Origin: UBA1479 sp963976055
GTDB lineage: Bacteria; Pseudomonadota; Alphaproteobacteria; Rhodospirillales; Casp-alpha2
DNA length: 64,000 nucleotides
NCBI GenBank assembly: GCA_963976055.1
Contig: CAXBJB010000001.1
Location: forward strand, 248,001-312,000
Direction of reading: 5' to 3'
Below, in pieces: positions 28,349-36,975 of the stretch; positions within the stretch are counted from its first letter, which is position 1; every line of letters begins with the position of its first letter. The notes beneath the pieces are model-generated. The model was not told the DNA's origin and searched no databases. It was given only the letters and a program-made list of their open reading frames with translations. The translations under genes were made by a program, and so were the position numbers.

Positions 28349-28465
28349 GCGCCGCCAGTCCGTTCTCTAAACAACGGCCGAACCTGCCCTGCCCGCAGCC
28401 TCTCCGGGCCGCCGGGGATGCTTGCGCGCCTCCGGAATTTGTGCAAAATTACGACAAATACGAAT

Positions 28466-28479
28466 AATTATGCATAATT
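28466..28479. promoter_or_regulatory. Palindrome and TACGA repeats upstream of tupB
   Basis: AATTATGCATAATT is a perfect 14-bp palindrome 65 bases before the tupB start. It is flanked by TTACGA (28449-28454), ATACGA (28458-28463) and TTACGA (28479-28484). This is a candidate operator for tungstate control, in an AT-rich island within GC-rich sequence. The regulator is inferred. Confidence 0.5.
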
Positions 28480-28543
28480 TACGAAATCGCGGGAGAGAAC
28501 GTCCCTCGCGTCCTGGGAATGGGAACGGGCGGACAGCCAGACA

Positions 28544-29251
28544 ATGCAGGATTTCGGCCAGGCCTTCCTCACGGCCTTCTCATTGCTGTTCAGTTTCGAC
28601 GCGGACCTGATGGAGGTCATCGGGCTGTCGCTGCGGGTCAGCCTGACGGCGCTGCTGGTGGCGGGGCTGATCGGTCTCAGCATCGGGGCCCTGCTGGCCG
28701 TGACGCGGTTCCCCGGCCGCGGTGTGGCGCTGGTCGTCGTCAATTCCATGATGGGCCTGCCGCCGGTGGTGGTCGGCCTGATCATCTACATGCTGCTGTC
28801 CAACGCCGGGCCGCTCGGCTTCATGGGCCTGCTCTATACCCCGACCGCCATGATCATCGCCCAGGCGGTCCTGATCCTGCCGATCATCGCCGCCCTGTCG
28901 CGCCAAGTGATCGAGGATCTGCACACTGAATACGCCGACCAGTTCCGCTCGTTCTGCGTGCCCACGGGCCGCATGATGGCGGAGCTTCTGTGGGATGCGC
29001 GCTATTCCCTGCTGACGGTCATGCTGGCCGGGCTTGGCCGCGCCATGGCCGAGGTCGGCGCGGTCATCATCGTCGGCGGCAACATCAACCACCTGACCCG
29101 CGTCATGACGACGACCATCGCGCTGGAGACGTCGAAGGGCGACCTCGCCCTGGCGCTCGGCCTCGGCGTTGTGCTGCTGACCATCGCGCTGACCATCAAC
29201 GCGGCGGTCATGGGCCTCAACGCGACGGCGAAAAGGCAGGCCTATGCCTGA
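28544..29251 (+). CDS. tupB: Tungstate ABC transporter permease TupB
   Basis: 235 residues with five or six membrane helices and a binding-protein-dependent transport motif (EYADQFRSFCVPTGR...AELLWDARYSLL; GAVIIVGGNIN). It matches TupB-type permeases, which are distinct from ModB/CysTW. It is the first gene of tupB-tupC-tupA; the stop overlaps tupC by 8 bases. Tungstate rather than molybdate is inferred from the TupA-type binding protein. Confidence 0.88.
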   Translation: MQDFGQAFLTAFSLLFSFDADLMEVIGLSLRVSLTALLVAGLIGLSIGALLAVTRFPGRGVALVVVNSMMGLPPVVVGLIIYMLLSNAGPLGFMGLLYTPTAMIIAQAVLILPIIAALSRQVIEDLHTEYADQFRSFCVPTGRMMAELLWDARYSLLTVMLAGLGRAMAEVGAVIIVGGNINHLTRVMTTTIALETSKGDLALALGLGVVLLTIALTINAAVMGLNATAKRQAYA

Positions 29252-30029
29252 TCTTCGCCGCGCCCCAATCTTGCCGGCCAACGTGGTCGACCTGCTGCGC
29301 CCTGGCGATTCCGGCGCCGGGGCCGACCTGTTCCCCGTCACCATCGAGGACCTGACCTATCAGGCCGGCGGCGCGGTGCTGATCAAAGGTGTCGACCTGA
29401 CCCTGGACGCCCACGGCGTGACCGTCATCATGGGCCCCAACGGGGCCGGGAAAAGCCTGCTGCTGCGCCTCATGCACGGATTGCTGGAACCCTCGGGCGG
29501 GGGCGTCACCTGGGGCGGCCGTCCGCTCGACGAGGCCGTCCGCCGCCGTCAGGCCATGGTGTTCCAGCGCGCGGTGATGCTGCGCCGCTCCGTCGCCGCC
29601 AACATTGATTTCGTGCTGCGCCTGCGCGGCGGGGCCGACCCGGCGCGGCGGCGGGAAATTCTCGAACACGCGGGCCTTGCCGCCCATGCGGACCAACCGG
29701 CGCGGCTGCTCTCCGGCGGCGAGCAGCAGCGCCTGGCCCTGGCCCGCGCCCTGGCCACGGAACCGGACGTGCTGTTCATGGACGAGCCGACGTCCAACCT
29801 GGACCCGGCCTCGACCCTGGTGATCGAGGACATCACCAAGGCGGCGCGCGACCGCGGCACCAAGATCGTCTTCATCACTCACGACATGGGCCAGGCCCGG
29901 CGGCTGGCCGACGACGTGGTGTTCATGCACCGGGGCAAGGTGTTGGAGCACAGCCCGGCGGCGGCGTTTTTCAATCAGCCGGCCTCGGCCGAGGCCGGCG
30001 ACTACATGGCGGGCAAGATCATCCTGTGA
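29244..30029 (+). CDS. tupC: Tungstate ABC transporter ATP-binding protein TupC
   Basis: 261 residues. Walker A GPNGAGKSL, Q-loop in MVFQRAVM, signature LLSGGEQQRLAL, Walker B VLFMDEPTSNLD and H-loop VFITHDMG are all present. It lacks the C-terminal TOBE domain of ModC, as usual for TupC. It overlaps tupB. Confidence 0.88.
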   Translation: MPDLRRAPILPANVVDLLRPGDSGAGADLFPVTIEDLTYQAGGAVLIKGVDLTLDAHGVTVIMGPNGAGKSLLLRLMHGLLEPSGGGVTWGGRPLDEAVRRRQAMVFQRAVMLRRSVAANIDFVLRLRGGADPARRREILEHAGLAAHADQPARLLSGGEQQRLALARALATEPDVLFMDEPTSNLDPASTLVIEDITKAARDRGTKIVFITHDMGQARRLADDVVFMHRGKVLEHSPAAAFFNQPASAEAGDYMAGKIIL

Positions 30030-30097
30030 TCCGGCCGCCCAACGAAACCAACCAGCCCAGCAATTCTCAACCGGAACCAGCAATCAGGGAGATATCC

Positions 30098-30937
30098 ATG
30101 AAACAAGTCAAACGGTTCACTTTCGGCGCGGCGGCCCTCGCCCTTGCCGTGGCGGCCTTCGCCGCCGCCCCGGCCCAGGCCGACGGCAAATCGATCATCG
30201 TGCAGTCGACGACCTCGACCCAAAACTCGGGCCTCTATGGCTACATGCTGCCGATCTTCGAAAAATCGAGCGGCATCAAGGTCAACGTGGTCGCCGTCGG
30301 CACCGGCCAGGCGATCAAGAACGCCCAGAACTGCGACGGCGACGTGCTGCTCGTCCACGCCAAGCCGGCCGAGGAAAAGTTCGTCAAGGAAGGCTACGGT
30401 GTTAAGCGTTCCGATGTCATGTACAACGACTTCATCGTCGTCGGCCCGCCCAAGGACCCGGCCAAGGTCGGCGGCATGAAGGACGCGCCCAAGGCGTTCA
30501 AGATGATCGCCGACGCCAAGGCGACGTTCGCGTCGCGCGGCGACAATTCCGGCACGCACAAGAAGGAAGTCCGCCTGTGGAAGGCGGCCGAGGTCGACAT
30601 CAAGAAGGCGTCTGGCGGCTGGTACCGCGAAACCGGCTCGGGCATGGGTGCGACCCTCAACGCCGCCGTCGGCATGGGCGCCTATGCCCTGACCGACCGC
30701 GCCACCTGGATCTCGTTCAAGAACAAGGGCGACTACAAGATCGCCGTCGAGGGCGACAAGCAGCTGTTCAACCAGTACGGCATCATCCTGGTCAACCCGA
30801 AGAAATGCCCCAAGGTGAAGCAGGCCGAAGGCCAGACCTTCATCGACTGGGTGCTGTCCAAGGAAGGCCAGGACACCATCGCGTCCTACAAGCTGAACGG
30901 CCTTCAGCTGTTCTTCCCGAACGGCAAGTCGTCGTAA
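30098..30937 (+). CDS. tupA: Tungstate-binding periplasmic protein TupA
   Basis: 279 residues from ATG at 30098 (AGGGAGATATCC). The signal peptide has cleavage after AQA (about residue 27). The mature part starts DGKSIIVQSTTSTQNSGL, including the TTSTQNSG oxyanion-binding segment characteristic of TupA, and continues with SRGDNSGTHKKE. It captures WO4(2-) for the TupBC importer, which would supply tungsten to a tungsto-enzyme not in this window. Confidence 0.92.
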   Translation: MKQVKRFTFGAAALALAVAAFAAAPAQADGKSIIVQSTTSTQNSGLYGYMLPIFEKSSGIKVNVVAVGTGQAIKNAQNCDGDVLLVHAKPAEEKFVKEGYGVKRSDVMYNDFIVVGPPKDPAKVGGMKDAPKAFKMIADAKATFASRGDNSGTHKKEVRLWKAAEVDIKKASGGWYRETGSGMGATLNAAVGMGAYALTDRATWISFKNKGDYKIAVEGDKQLFNQYGIILVNPKKCPKVKQAEGQTFIDWVLSKEGQDTIASYKLNGLQLFFPNGKSS

Positions 30938-30962
30938 CGGCGCGGACGTTCACATGATCCGG

Positions 30963-30995
30963 AAAGGGCGGGCCTTCGGGTCCGCCCTTTTTTTT
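30963..30995 (+). terminator. Terminator of tupBCA
   Basis: AAAGGGCGG plus three further pairs closes on CCGCCCTTT around a TTCG loop, followed by a run of T residues. It begins 25 bases after the tupA stop. Confidence 0.92.
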
Positions 30996-31170
30996 CGTGG
31001 AGGGAGCAGAGTGTCGGCCTCACGGTGCCCCAAAGCCGCGCTGATCGCCGCAATCCTCTGATGCCGCACCAAAGTCAGCGGAGGAATTGAAATTTTCCAT
31101 GATACGGCTTCATTTTGCCGCTACGGTCCGCTCGGTGATTCGGACTGGAAATAAGTGAGCACAACAGAAA

Positions 31171-32136
31171 ATGCTGATGGATATTGTCTATATCGCGGCC
31201 GGTCTCGTACTGCTTTTCGTCGGCGGCGAGGGCTTGGTACGGGGAAGCGTCTCCGTGGCGGAACGCCTCGGGTTGTCCAAGCTGATCATTGGGCTGGTGA
31301 TCGTCGGTTTTGGCACGTCGACCCCGGAACTGCTGGTCTCAGTGAACGCGGCCCTGGACGGTGTTCCGGAAATCGCCATCGGCAACGTGATCGGCAGCAA
31401 TATCGCCAACGTGCTGCTGATCGTCGGTATCGCCATCGTTATTCTTCCCATCAGCGGATGGAACCGCACGGCAGTTCGAGACGGATTGGTGGCGACACTG
31501 GTCGGGTTGGGCCTTTTCGGCTTGCTTTACAGTGATGTGATCGGCCGCGTCGAAGGCATCGTCCTCCTTGTGGTCTTGGGGGTCTATCTGTCCGCCAGTT
31601 ATTGGCTCGAGCGAAGGGATAAAAACTCTCAGGTTTTCGATCATGAAACGGAAGAGTTCGAGGATGTGCCGATCAAGAATGGCTGGCTTGCGCTTCTCTT
31701 CGTTGTCGGCGGAATTGCCATCCTGGTTTTTGGTGCCGACTTGCTGGTCAAAGGGGCCGTATCCGTTGCACGCACCTTCGGCGTTCCAGACGCGGTAATC
31801 GGGTTGTCTCTGGTCGCCGTGGGGACGTCGCTGCCTGAATTGGCGACAGCCATCGTGGCCGCCTTGCGCCGACATTCAGATGTTGTGCTGGGAAATGTCA
31901 TTGGCAGCAATATCTTCAATATATTGGCGATCCTGGGTACGACCGCGGTGATTACGCCCATCGAGGTGAGTGCCCGTTTCCGGGAGTTGGATGCTCTCGT
32001 GATGCTCGCGGCCAGCGTCTTGCTCGTGGTGTTGCTGTTCGCCTTCAAGCAGATAGGGCGCGTCTGGGGAGGCGCCATGCTAGCGGCCTATGCCGCCTAC
32101 ATGGGCTATCTGTTTACCAGCGGAATGGCTGCATAA
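31171..32136 (+). CDS. Calcium/sodium antiporter, CaCA family (YrbG-like)
   Basis: 321 residues with ten membrane helices in two homologous halves. The two alpha repeats are clear: GFGTSTPELLVSVNAAL...GNVIGSNIANVLLIVG and AVGTSLPELATAIVAAL...GNVIGSNIFNILAILG. It exchanges Na+ for Ca2+ or a related cation. ATG at 31177 is an equally good start. It is monocistronic and followed by a bidirectional hairpin. Confidence 0.93.
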   Translation: MLMDIVYIAAGLVLLFVGGEGLVRGSVSVAERLGLSKLIIGLVIVGFGTSTPELLVSVNAALDGVPEIAIGNVIGSNIANVLLIVGIAIVILPISGWNRTAVRDGLVATLVGLGLFGLLYSDVIGRVEGIVLLVVLGVYLSASYWLERRDKNSQVFDHETEEFEDVPIKNGWLALLFVVGGIAILVFGADLLVKGAVSVARTFGVPDAVIGLSLVAVGTSLPELATAIVAALRRHSDVVLGNVIGSNIFNILAILGTTAVITPIEVSARFRELDALVMLAASVLLVVLLFAFKQIGRVWGGAMLAAYAAYMGYLFTSGMAA

Positions 32137-32161
32137 AGGCCATTACGTCGGTATTCCTAAT

Positions 32162-32200
32162 AAAGGGGACAGTATATTTATTACGTATTGTCCCCTTTTT
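32162..32200. terminator. Bidirectional hairpin terminator with REP-like sequence
   Basis: Perfect 10-base arms AAAGGGGACA / TGTCCCCTTT with an AT-rich 17-base loop; T runs follow on both strands. It sits between the convergent antiporter and regulator genes and overlaps the regulator's stop. The GGGGACAGTAT arm resembles REP-like palindromes scattered in many proteobacteria. Confidence 0.75.
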
Positions 32201-33119
32201 ACGCCCCCACGAAATGCACCTTGCCCAGCCCGGACAGGTCGTAGCCGCCCATGGTCTCGGCCTTGAAGCGGAAGGCTTCGGAGCGGCAGAAATCCAGGAA
32301 CGTCTGCATCGGCGGCTCGAACCAGGCCTTGCGATCGACCAGCAGGTCGAAGCGTTCGCGCAGCAGCGGCACGAAATCGAGCTTGAGCGCCGCCGCCGAG
32401 GCGCGCAGGCCGAGCGTGACCTCGCCCATGTGGTCGGCGACGACCTGGGCCGCGTCGGTTTCCGTGCGCGCGGGTTCGGTCATCACGCAGCTTTCGGGGC
32501 CGATCCCGGCCTCGGCCAGCAGATGTTCCAACAGCGCCTGGGTGCCGGCTTCGGCCTGGCGCGGCACGATCAGGCGGCCGCGCAGGTCGGCGATGGATGT
32601 GAACTCATGGGCGGATACGGGATCGACGATCAATCCCCGCTCGCGCCAGGCGAATTCGACCAGCACGCAGGGCGCCGCCGCCGCGTAACGCCGCACCCAG
32701 CCGATGTTCCAGGCCGCGTCGTCGTCGCTGACCCCGGCTTCGGGATCGAACATGTGCAGGCCGGCGGCGATGCCCTCGGCATTGGCGAACCGCTCCAGCC
32801 CGTCGGCGGAGCCGTCGAAAAAGGTCGCGAGTCCGCAGCGCGACTGGCGCAGCGCCCAATCCAGCAGGGGGTCGTGGGAGCCCAGGAACACGCCCGGCAG
32901 CACCCTGTCCGGTCGCGCGGATGCGGCCTCCATGACGGCCGCGGCCCCGTCGCCGGCCATGCCGCGGGCGACCCAGGCCTCGATCTCGGCGCGCGGGAAC
33001 AAAAGCTTGCCCATGGCGCGGGAGCACGGAATGCGCCCCGTGGCGGCCAAGTCATAGACCTTGCGCTGCTTGATGCGCAGAAAGTCCGCCAGTTCCTTGG
33101 TGGTCATGTATTCGGTCAT
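32199..33119 (-). CDS. Excisionase-type HTH fused to periplasmic-binding-like domain (candidate Mo/W sensor)
   Basis: 306 residues. The N-terminal HTH_17/MerR-like domain (MTTKELADFLRIKQRKVYDLA...WVARG) is followed by a PBP-like domain of about 220 residues (PGVFLGSHDPLLDWALRQ; GLATFFDGS; LIVPRQAEAGTQALLEHLL; LGLRASAAAL). Proteins with this architecture (PF12727-type) are often linked to molybdenum cofactor genes and are thought to bind an oxyanion. Its closeness to tupBCA makes a tungstate or molybdate response likely. No TOBE domain is present. Confidence 0.85.
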   Translation of the reverse strand: MTEYMTTKELADFLRIKQRKVYDLAATGRIPCSRAMGKLLFPRAEIEAWVARGMAGDGAAAVMEAASARPDRVLPGVFLGSHDPLLDWALRQSRCGLATFFDGSADGLERFANAEGIAAGLHMFDPEAGVSDDDAAWNIGWVRRYAAAAPCVLVEFAWRERGLIVDPVSAHEFTSIADLRGRLIVPRQAEAGTQALLEHLLAEAGIGPESCVMTEPARTETDAAQVVADHMGEVTLGLRASAAALKLDFVPLLRERFDLLVDRKAWFEPPMQTFLDFCRSEAFRFKAETMGGYDLSGLGKVHFVGA

Positions 33120-33235
33120 GGGGCCGCAGTTTTGCGGAAAGGCCCGTTATTTACAAGTGGACATAACGGGGTGGCATGGTGGCGGAATTCTCAAGCGCGA
33201 TGGGGATGGCCGGGTTGGCCATCGCGCGCTTGCTT

Positions 33236-33859
33236 TCAATACTCCCGCCCCGGCCGCGGCCGGTAGACGGGCAGGGACAGGCCCCGGGCGATGCCCATGG
33301 CGCGCAGCGCGAAACCGGCCGTGAAGGCGATGACGACGGCGGTCTCGCGTGGCACGTCCAGGCCCGCCAGGACGACATAGACCGTGGCGGCCAGCGCCGC
33401 GCAGGTGGCGTAGACCTCCTTGCGCAGGATCAGCGGCGTTTCCTGGCAGACCACGTCGCGGATCAGGCCGCCGAAGGTCGCCGTCATCATGCCCATGATG
33501 ATGGCGATAAGCGGGCTGACCCCGGTCTGAAGCGCCAGTTCGGCCCCCATGACGCCGTAGAGTGCGATGCCCAGGCCGTCGGCCCAGAGCAGCAGGGTAT
33601 GGCGGCGCTGGATCACATGGGCCGTGAAGAACAGCAGCGTCGCGACGGCAAGGCAGATGATGATCGGCTTGGGATCGGCGATCCAGAACACGGCGCGGCC
33701 CAGCAGAAGGTCGCGCAGGGTGCCGCCGCCGACGCCGGTCAGGCAGGCCATCAAGCCGAAGCCGACAAGGTCCATTTCCCTGCGGCTGGCGACCAAGGCG
33801 CCGGACGCCGCGAACACGCAGACGCCGATCAGGTCGAGAAGGGAGAGGACGGATTGCAT
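33236..33859 (-). CDS. TRIC/UPF0126-family membrane channel (YicG/YadS-like)
   Basis: 207 residues with seven predicted helices in two repeats. The two repeats show FAASGALVASRREMDLVGFG...GVGGGTLRDLLLG and YGVMGAELALQTG...GMMTATFGGLIRDVVC, the paired GGG/FGG-x-x-RD motifs of TRIC-type cation channels. In bacteria the family also includes proposed glycine transporters. It stands alone. Confidence 0.9.
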   Translation of the reverse strand: MQSVLSLLDLIGVCVFAASGALVASRREMDLVGFGLMACLTGVGGGTLRDLLLGRAVFWIADPKPIIICLAVATLLFFTAHVIQRRHTLLLWADGLGIALYGVMGAELALQTGVSPLIAIIMGMMTATFGGLIRDVVCQETPLILRKEVYATCAALAATVYVVLAGLDVPRETAVVIAFTAGFALRAMGIARGLSLPVYRPRPGREY

Positions 33860-34000
33860 GCCCCGACTGTCGCGGATTCAACCCGCCGCCGCAACCTCAA
33901 GGGCGATTGCACTGTGCGGCCAGTTGCGGCCTGACGGGAGAAAATATGAAAATATATAAAGTGATAAATCGATAACCAAAAAATAAAAATCATATGTGTA

Positions 34001-34019
34001 TTGAAAAACCAATTTTCAA
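34001..34019. promoter_or_regulatory. Inverted repeat in the AT-rich promoter region of the 41-residue gene
   Basis: TTGAAAA, 5 bases, TTTTCAA: perfect 7-base arms 53 bases upstream of the start at 34072. TTGAAA could also serve as a -35 element, with CATATT or TATTAT at 17-19 bases. This is either a promoter, an operator or both. Confidence 0.4.
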
Positions 34020-34071
34020 ATACCATATTATTAATACGGATATATTTCCGTTTTATAAAAGGAATTAACCA

Positions 34072-34197
34072 ATGTCCTTCAAAGATTTTTCAACGGGAAA
34101 TAAGCCTGCGAAACCCGCCGACGCCGCCGATAAAGCCGCCGCCGCACCGGTCAAACCCGACGCTAAGCCTGCGGTGGATGCACCGGCCAGCAAGTAA
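34072..34197 (+). CDS. 41-residue Ala/Pro/Lys-rich peptide
   Basis: Starts MSFKDFSTGNKPAKPADAAD and is made almost entirely of A, K, P and D, so it is probably disordered and cytoplasmic. AAAGGA lies 6 bases before the ATG. Composition changes sharply from the AT-rich upstream to GC-rich at the start codon, as expected of a real coding start. The function is unknown. Confidence 0.55.
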   Translation: MSFKDFSTGNKPAKPADAADKAAAAPVKPDAKPAVDAPASK

Positions 34198-34294
34198 CCC
34201 TGCCCGTCAACGGCAAGGGTAAATAGGCCGTTTTCCGCCGGTATTGCGGAAAGATCGATGGCGGCGCACAGAGATGCCCGTCAGGAGGCCAGCA

Positions 34295-34684
34295 ATGACA
34301 ACACGCACAACTGAGAAGACGGTGGCATTCGCGCATCCGTTCGTTTTGGGCGGCTTCGACGAAGTGTTGCCGGCGGGGAACTACAGGGTCGAGACGGATG
34401 AAGAGCTTCTGCAATCCCTGTCGTTCCCGGTGTTTCATCGCGTGCGTAGCGTTATCTACCTGGATCGCGGGATCAATGCCGCGCAAAACGCTCGCGTCCT
34501 GACGATCGATCCCAATGAGCTTGATGCAGCGCTGGCCCGGGATCAGGGACCGGTCGTGGCGATGAGCCCGCGCCCGGCGGAAGCCAAAAGAGACCGCCTG
34601 GCCATTGAGCGGGGCGAGAACGAGGGTATGGCGCTGCAGATTCCGCCGGAACCCGGCCCGGCACCTGTCGAGGCCGGCCGATGA
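34295..34684 (+). CDS. Conserved hypothetical protein
   Basis: 129 residues from ATG at 34295, behind AGGAGG. The N-terminal half contains FAHPFVLGGFDEVLPAGNY followed by RVETDEELL, a pattern I have seen in uncharacterised alphaproteobacterial proteins. The C-terminal half is low in complexity (PEPGPAPVEAG). It overlaps the next gene by 4 bases, so it starts a small operon. Confidence 0.65.
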   Translation: MTTRTTEKTVAFAHPFVLGGFDEVLPAGNYRVETDEELLQSLSFPVFHRVRSVIYLDRGINAAQNARVLTIDPNELDAALARDQGPVVAMSPRPAEAKRDRLAIERGENEGMALQIPPEPGPAPVEAGR

Positions 34685-34875
34685 GCCCCGCTCAGGATGA
34701 CCGGGACCGTTCGGCGCAGGGGGCCGCCCAGGAAGAACATCTGCGCCGTCCGGACAACGCGGCCGCGGCCGTGCCGGGGGCTCTGTTGGCGGAAAAGTCG
34801 TTGTTCCAGCTATCGTCGGAACTGAAGAACCTGGTTCGCGGAGACCGCATCTTCCGCTTGGGCACAAAGCGCTGA
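34681..34875 (+). CDS. 64-residue hypothetical protein
   Basis: Starts by ATGA overlap with the preceding gene. A charged, Gln/Ala-rich N-terminal half precedes the helical segment LLAEKSLFQLSSELKNLVRG. No family was recognised. Confidence 0.5.
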   Translation: MSPAQDDRDRSAQGAAQEEHLRRPDNAAAAVPGALLAEKSLFQLSSELKNLVRGDRIFRLGTKR

Positions 34876-34966
34876 CCCCAGCTCGTCGGACTGCGGTCGC
34901 GGCCTTTGGGCGGCTTCCCTGCGCCGACGGCACGGCAGACAGCCATTCAACGTTTAAGGAGCCGTC

Positions 34967-35143
34967 ATGAAGAACGTGGACAGAAAGAAGCCGAAAAAGG
35001 CCGAATTCATTTCCGAGGCCGAAGAAATGGCGGTTCACGGCATCACGAAAATAACCGTCGAGTACTACTGCATCGGAACGTACCGCTACACCAATCTGGA
35101 AGGGGCCATCGCCCAGGCACAACGCGCGGCGCGCGAGGCCTAG
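34967..35143 (+). CDS. 58-residue hypothetical protein
   Basis: ATG behind TAAGGAG. Lysine-rich start (MKNVDRKKPKKAEF) and a beta-like centre ITKITVEYYCIGTYRYTNL followed by a helix AIAQAQRAAREA. The good ribosome site, codon bias and 16-base distance to the DUF1488 gene support it. The function is unknown. Confidence 0.6.
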   Translation: MKNVDRKKPKKAEFISEAEEMAVHGITKITVEYYCIGTYRYTNLEGAIAQAQRAAREA

Positions 35144-35159
35144 GCGGGATCGGTCACGG

Positions 35160-35429
35160 ATGAGCCTGAGTTTCCCCAACATCAGCCGCAGTTTCGAGGC
35201 CAAGCGCAACCGGGTGCGGTTCTGGGGGTACGACAGCGCCCTGGAAATCACCTTTTTCGTGGAGGGTGGTCTGCTCGCCAAGCTCTGTCCCGATTGCGGG
35301 GAAGGCGAGGTTGGCGTTCTCAAGGCATTTGACGCCATGATCGAGCGCATTCATGACGCCGCGCGGAAGGCGTATAAAGGAAACCGCGAGCGGTCCGACA
35401 TTTTTGTCCTGACGGAGGCGCAGTTTTGA
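35160..35429 (+). CDS. DUF1488 family protein
   Basis: 89 residues: SFPNISRSFEAKRNRVRFWGYDSALEITFFVEG is the family signature (a small soluble protein with FxG and F-V-E strands). It is cytoplasmic and of unknown role. It is the last gene of the small-gene series. Confidence 0.8.
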   Translation: MSLSFPNISRSFEAKRNRVRFWGYDSALEITFFVEGGLLAKLCPDCGEGEVGVLKAFDAMIERIHDAARKAYKGNRERSDIFVLTEAQF

Positions 35430-35487
35430 GTTGGTGTAACATTTTTTCGGAAATGGGATCACAAGATGCGGCGGGAGATGCCGGACG

Positions 35488-36228
35488 ATGATCGATCCCC
35501 TGCTGTTCACGTCCCCCCGCCTGTTCACCTTCGAGCATGACCGCCATCTGACCAACGCGAGCGGCTTTTTCTTCGCCCGCGACGACCGGCTGTTCCTGGT
35601 GACCAGCCGCCATGTGGTGCACGACGCACCCAGCGAGCATTTCCCCAACCGCATCGAGATCGAAATTCACACCAACGCGGGAAACCTGGCGGAATCCACC
35701 GGCCTGTCGATGCTGTTGTACCAGGACGGCAAAAGCATCTGGCGCGACGGGGCCGACGGCAAGGGGGTTGTCGATATCGCCGTGATCGAGATCGACCGCG
35801 CGGCGCTGCCCAAGACGGCGGTCATTCAGGCCTTCACCCCGGATCATCTGGTCGGCTCGGACGAGCATGTGGAAATCGGCAGTTCCCTGCTGGTGGTGGG
35901 CTTTCCCTTGGGCTTTCACGACACGCTGCATCATTTGCCCGTGGTTCGCCAGGCGGTCGTCGCATCGTCCTACGGGCTGCGCTTTCAGGGCGAGGGCTAT
36001 TTCCTGACCGATGCCCGCACCCATCGCGGGACCAGCGGTGCGCCGGTGGTCATGCGGGTCGGCGACGGCGACCTGGGCGTTCTGCCCTGGAAATTGCTGG
36101 GCGTTCATTCGGCCCGACTCGATATCGGCACGCGTGATCTCAAGCTGGACGAGGCCCTGGGCCTCAACTGCGCCTGGTACGCCGATATCTTGATGCCCCT
36201 GACGGAACCGAAAGGCAACCCGGTCTAA
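35488..36228 (+). CDS. Trypsin-like serine protease (S1/DegP-type catalytic domain)
   Basis: 246 residues. Catalytic residues in order: H in LVTSRHVVHD (about 50), D in GVVDIAVIEID (about 93) and S in HRGTSGAPVV (about 186). There is no PDZ domain and no signal peptide, so unlike DegP it would work in the cytoplasm as a minimal protease or bind partners through the substrate cleft. It is followed after 47 bases by a secreted Cys-repeat protein on the same strand. Targets are unknown. Confidence 0.8.
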   Translation: MIDPLLFTSPRLFTFEHDRHLTNASGFFFARDDRLFLVTSRHVVHDAPSEHFPNRIEIEIHTNAGNLAESTGLSMLLYQDGKSIWRDGADGKGVVDIAVIEIDRAALPKTAVIQAFTPDHLVGSDEHVEIGSSLLVVGFPLGFHDTLHHLPVVRQAVVASSYGLRFQGEGYFLTDARTHRGTSGAPVVMRVGDGDLGVLPWKLLGVHSARLDIGTRDLKLDEALGLNCAWYADILMPLTEPKGNPV

Positions 36229-36275
36229 ATAAACCCGCTGGACCCGATCCGGCCAAAAACGAAAGCGACCCGCAA

Positions 36276-36959
36276 ATGTTCCCCGTTATGTCCGCCATGC
36301 GGCCCTGTGCCCTGGCCTTGATTGTTCTCGCGGCCTGGTTTGCCGCCCCTGCGCCATTGTCCGCCCAGACGGTTGCCGCCCCTCTCCCGGCCAACGCCCA
36401 CGGCGACGGCCTGGGCCGGGGCTGGGAATGCGACGAGGGCTTCCGCAAGATCGACAATGCCTGCGCCGCCGTGTCGGTGCCGGACAACGCCTTCATGACG
36501 AACGTGTCCTACGGCCGTGGCTGGGAGTGCCTGCGCGGTTATATGGAAAAGGGCGAAACCTGCGTCGCGGTGGTCATCCCGCCTCACGCCTTCCTCAGCG
36601 CCTACGGCGATACCTGGGAGTGCGAGCGGACCTACCGCCGAGACGGCGAGGCCTGCGTCGAGATCAAGGTGCCCAGGAACGGCTACCTGACCAACGTCAG
36701 CCACGGGGCCGGATGGGAGTGTGAGCGGGGATACCGCGAGTCAGATGGTATCTGCGCTGCGGTCAAGGTTCCGAAGAACGCCTATTTCGTCGATACGTCC
36801 TATGGCAACGGCTGGAAGTGCGAGCGCGGCTACCGCCTCGAGAACGGCGCCTGCGCCGAGGTGAAGGTGCCGCAGAACGCGCACCTCGACCGTACCGGCA
36901 ACGACTGGGAATGCAATCCGCCGTTGACGCGGCAGATGAACATCTGCCTGCGGCCCTAA
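36276..36959 (+). CDS. Secreted protein with six Cys-pair repeats
   Basis: 227 residues. A signal peptide is cleaved near APLSA. Six repeats of about 31-33 residues follow, with the unit GWECxRGYxxxxxxCAxVxVPxNAYL. Each repeat has two cysteines (12 in the mature repeats), so a chain of disulfide-tied loops is likely. The last repeat is shortened. ATGs at 36288 and 36297 are alternative starts. I know of no named family. It could be a surface adhesive, an inhibitor or a substrate of the adjacent protease. Confidence 0.75.
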   Translation: MFPVMSAMRPCALALIVLAAWFAAPAPLSAQTVAAPLPANAHGDGLGRGWECDEGFRKIDNACAAVSVPDNAFMTNVSYGRGWECLRGYMEKGETCVAVVIPPHAFLSAYGDTWECERTYRRDGEACVEIKVPRNGYLTNVSHGAGWECERGYRESDGICAAVKVPKNAYFVDTSYGNGWKCERGYRLENGACAEVKVPQNAHLDRTGNDWECNPPLTRQMNICLRP

Positions 36960-36975
36960 AAGGACACGGTGCCGT

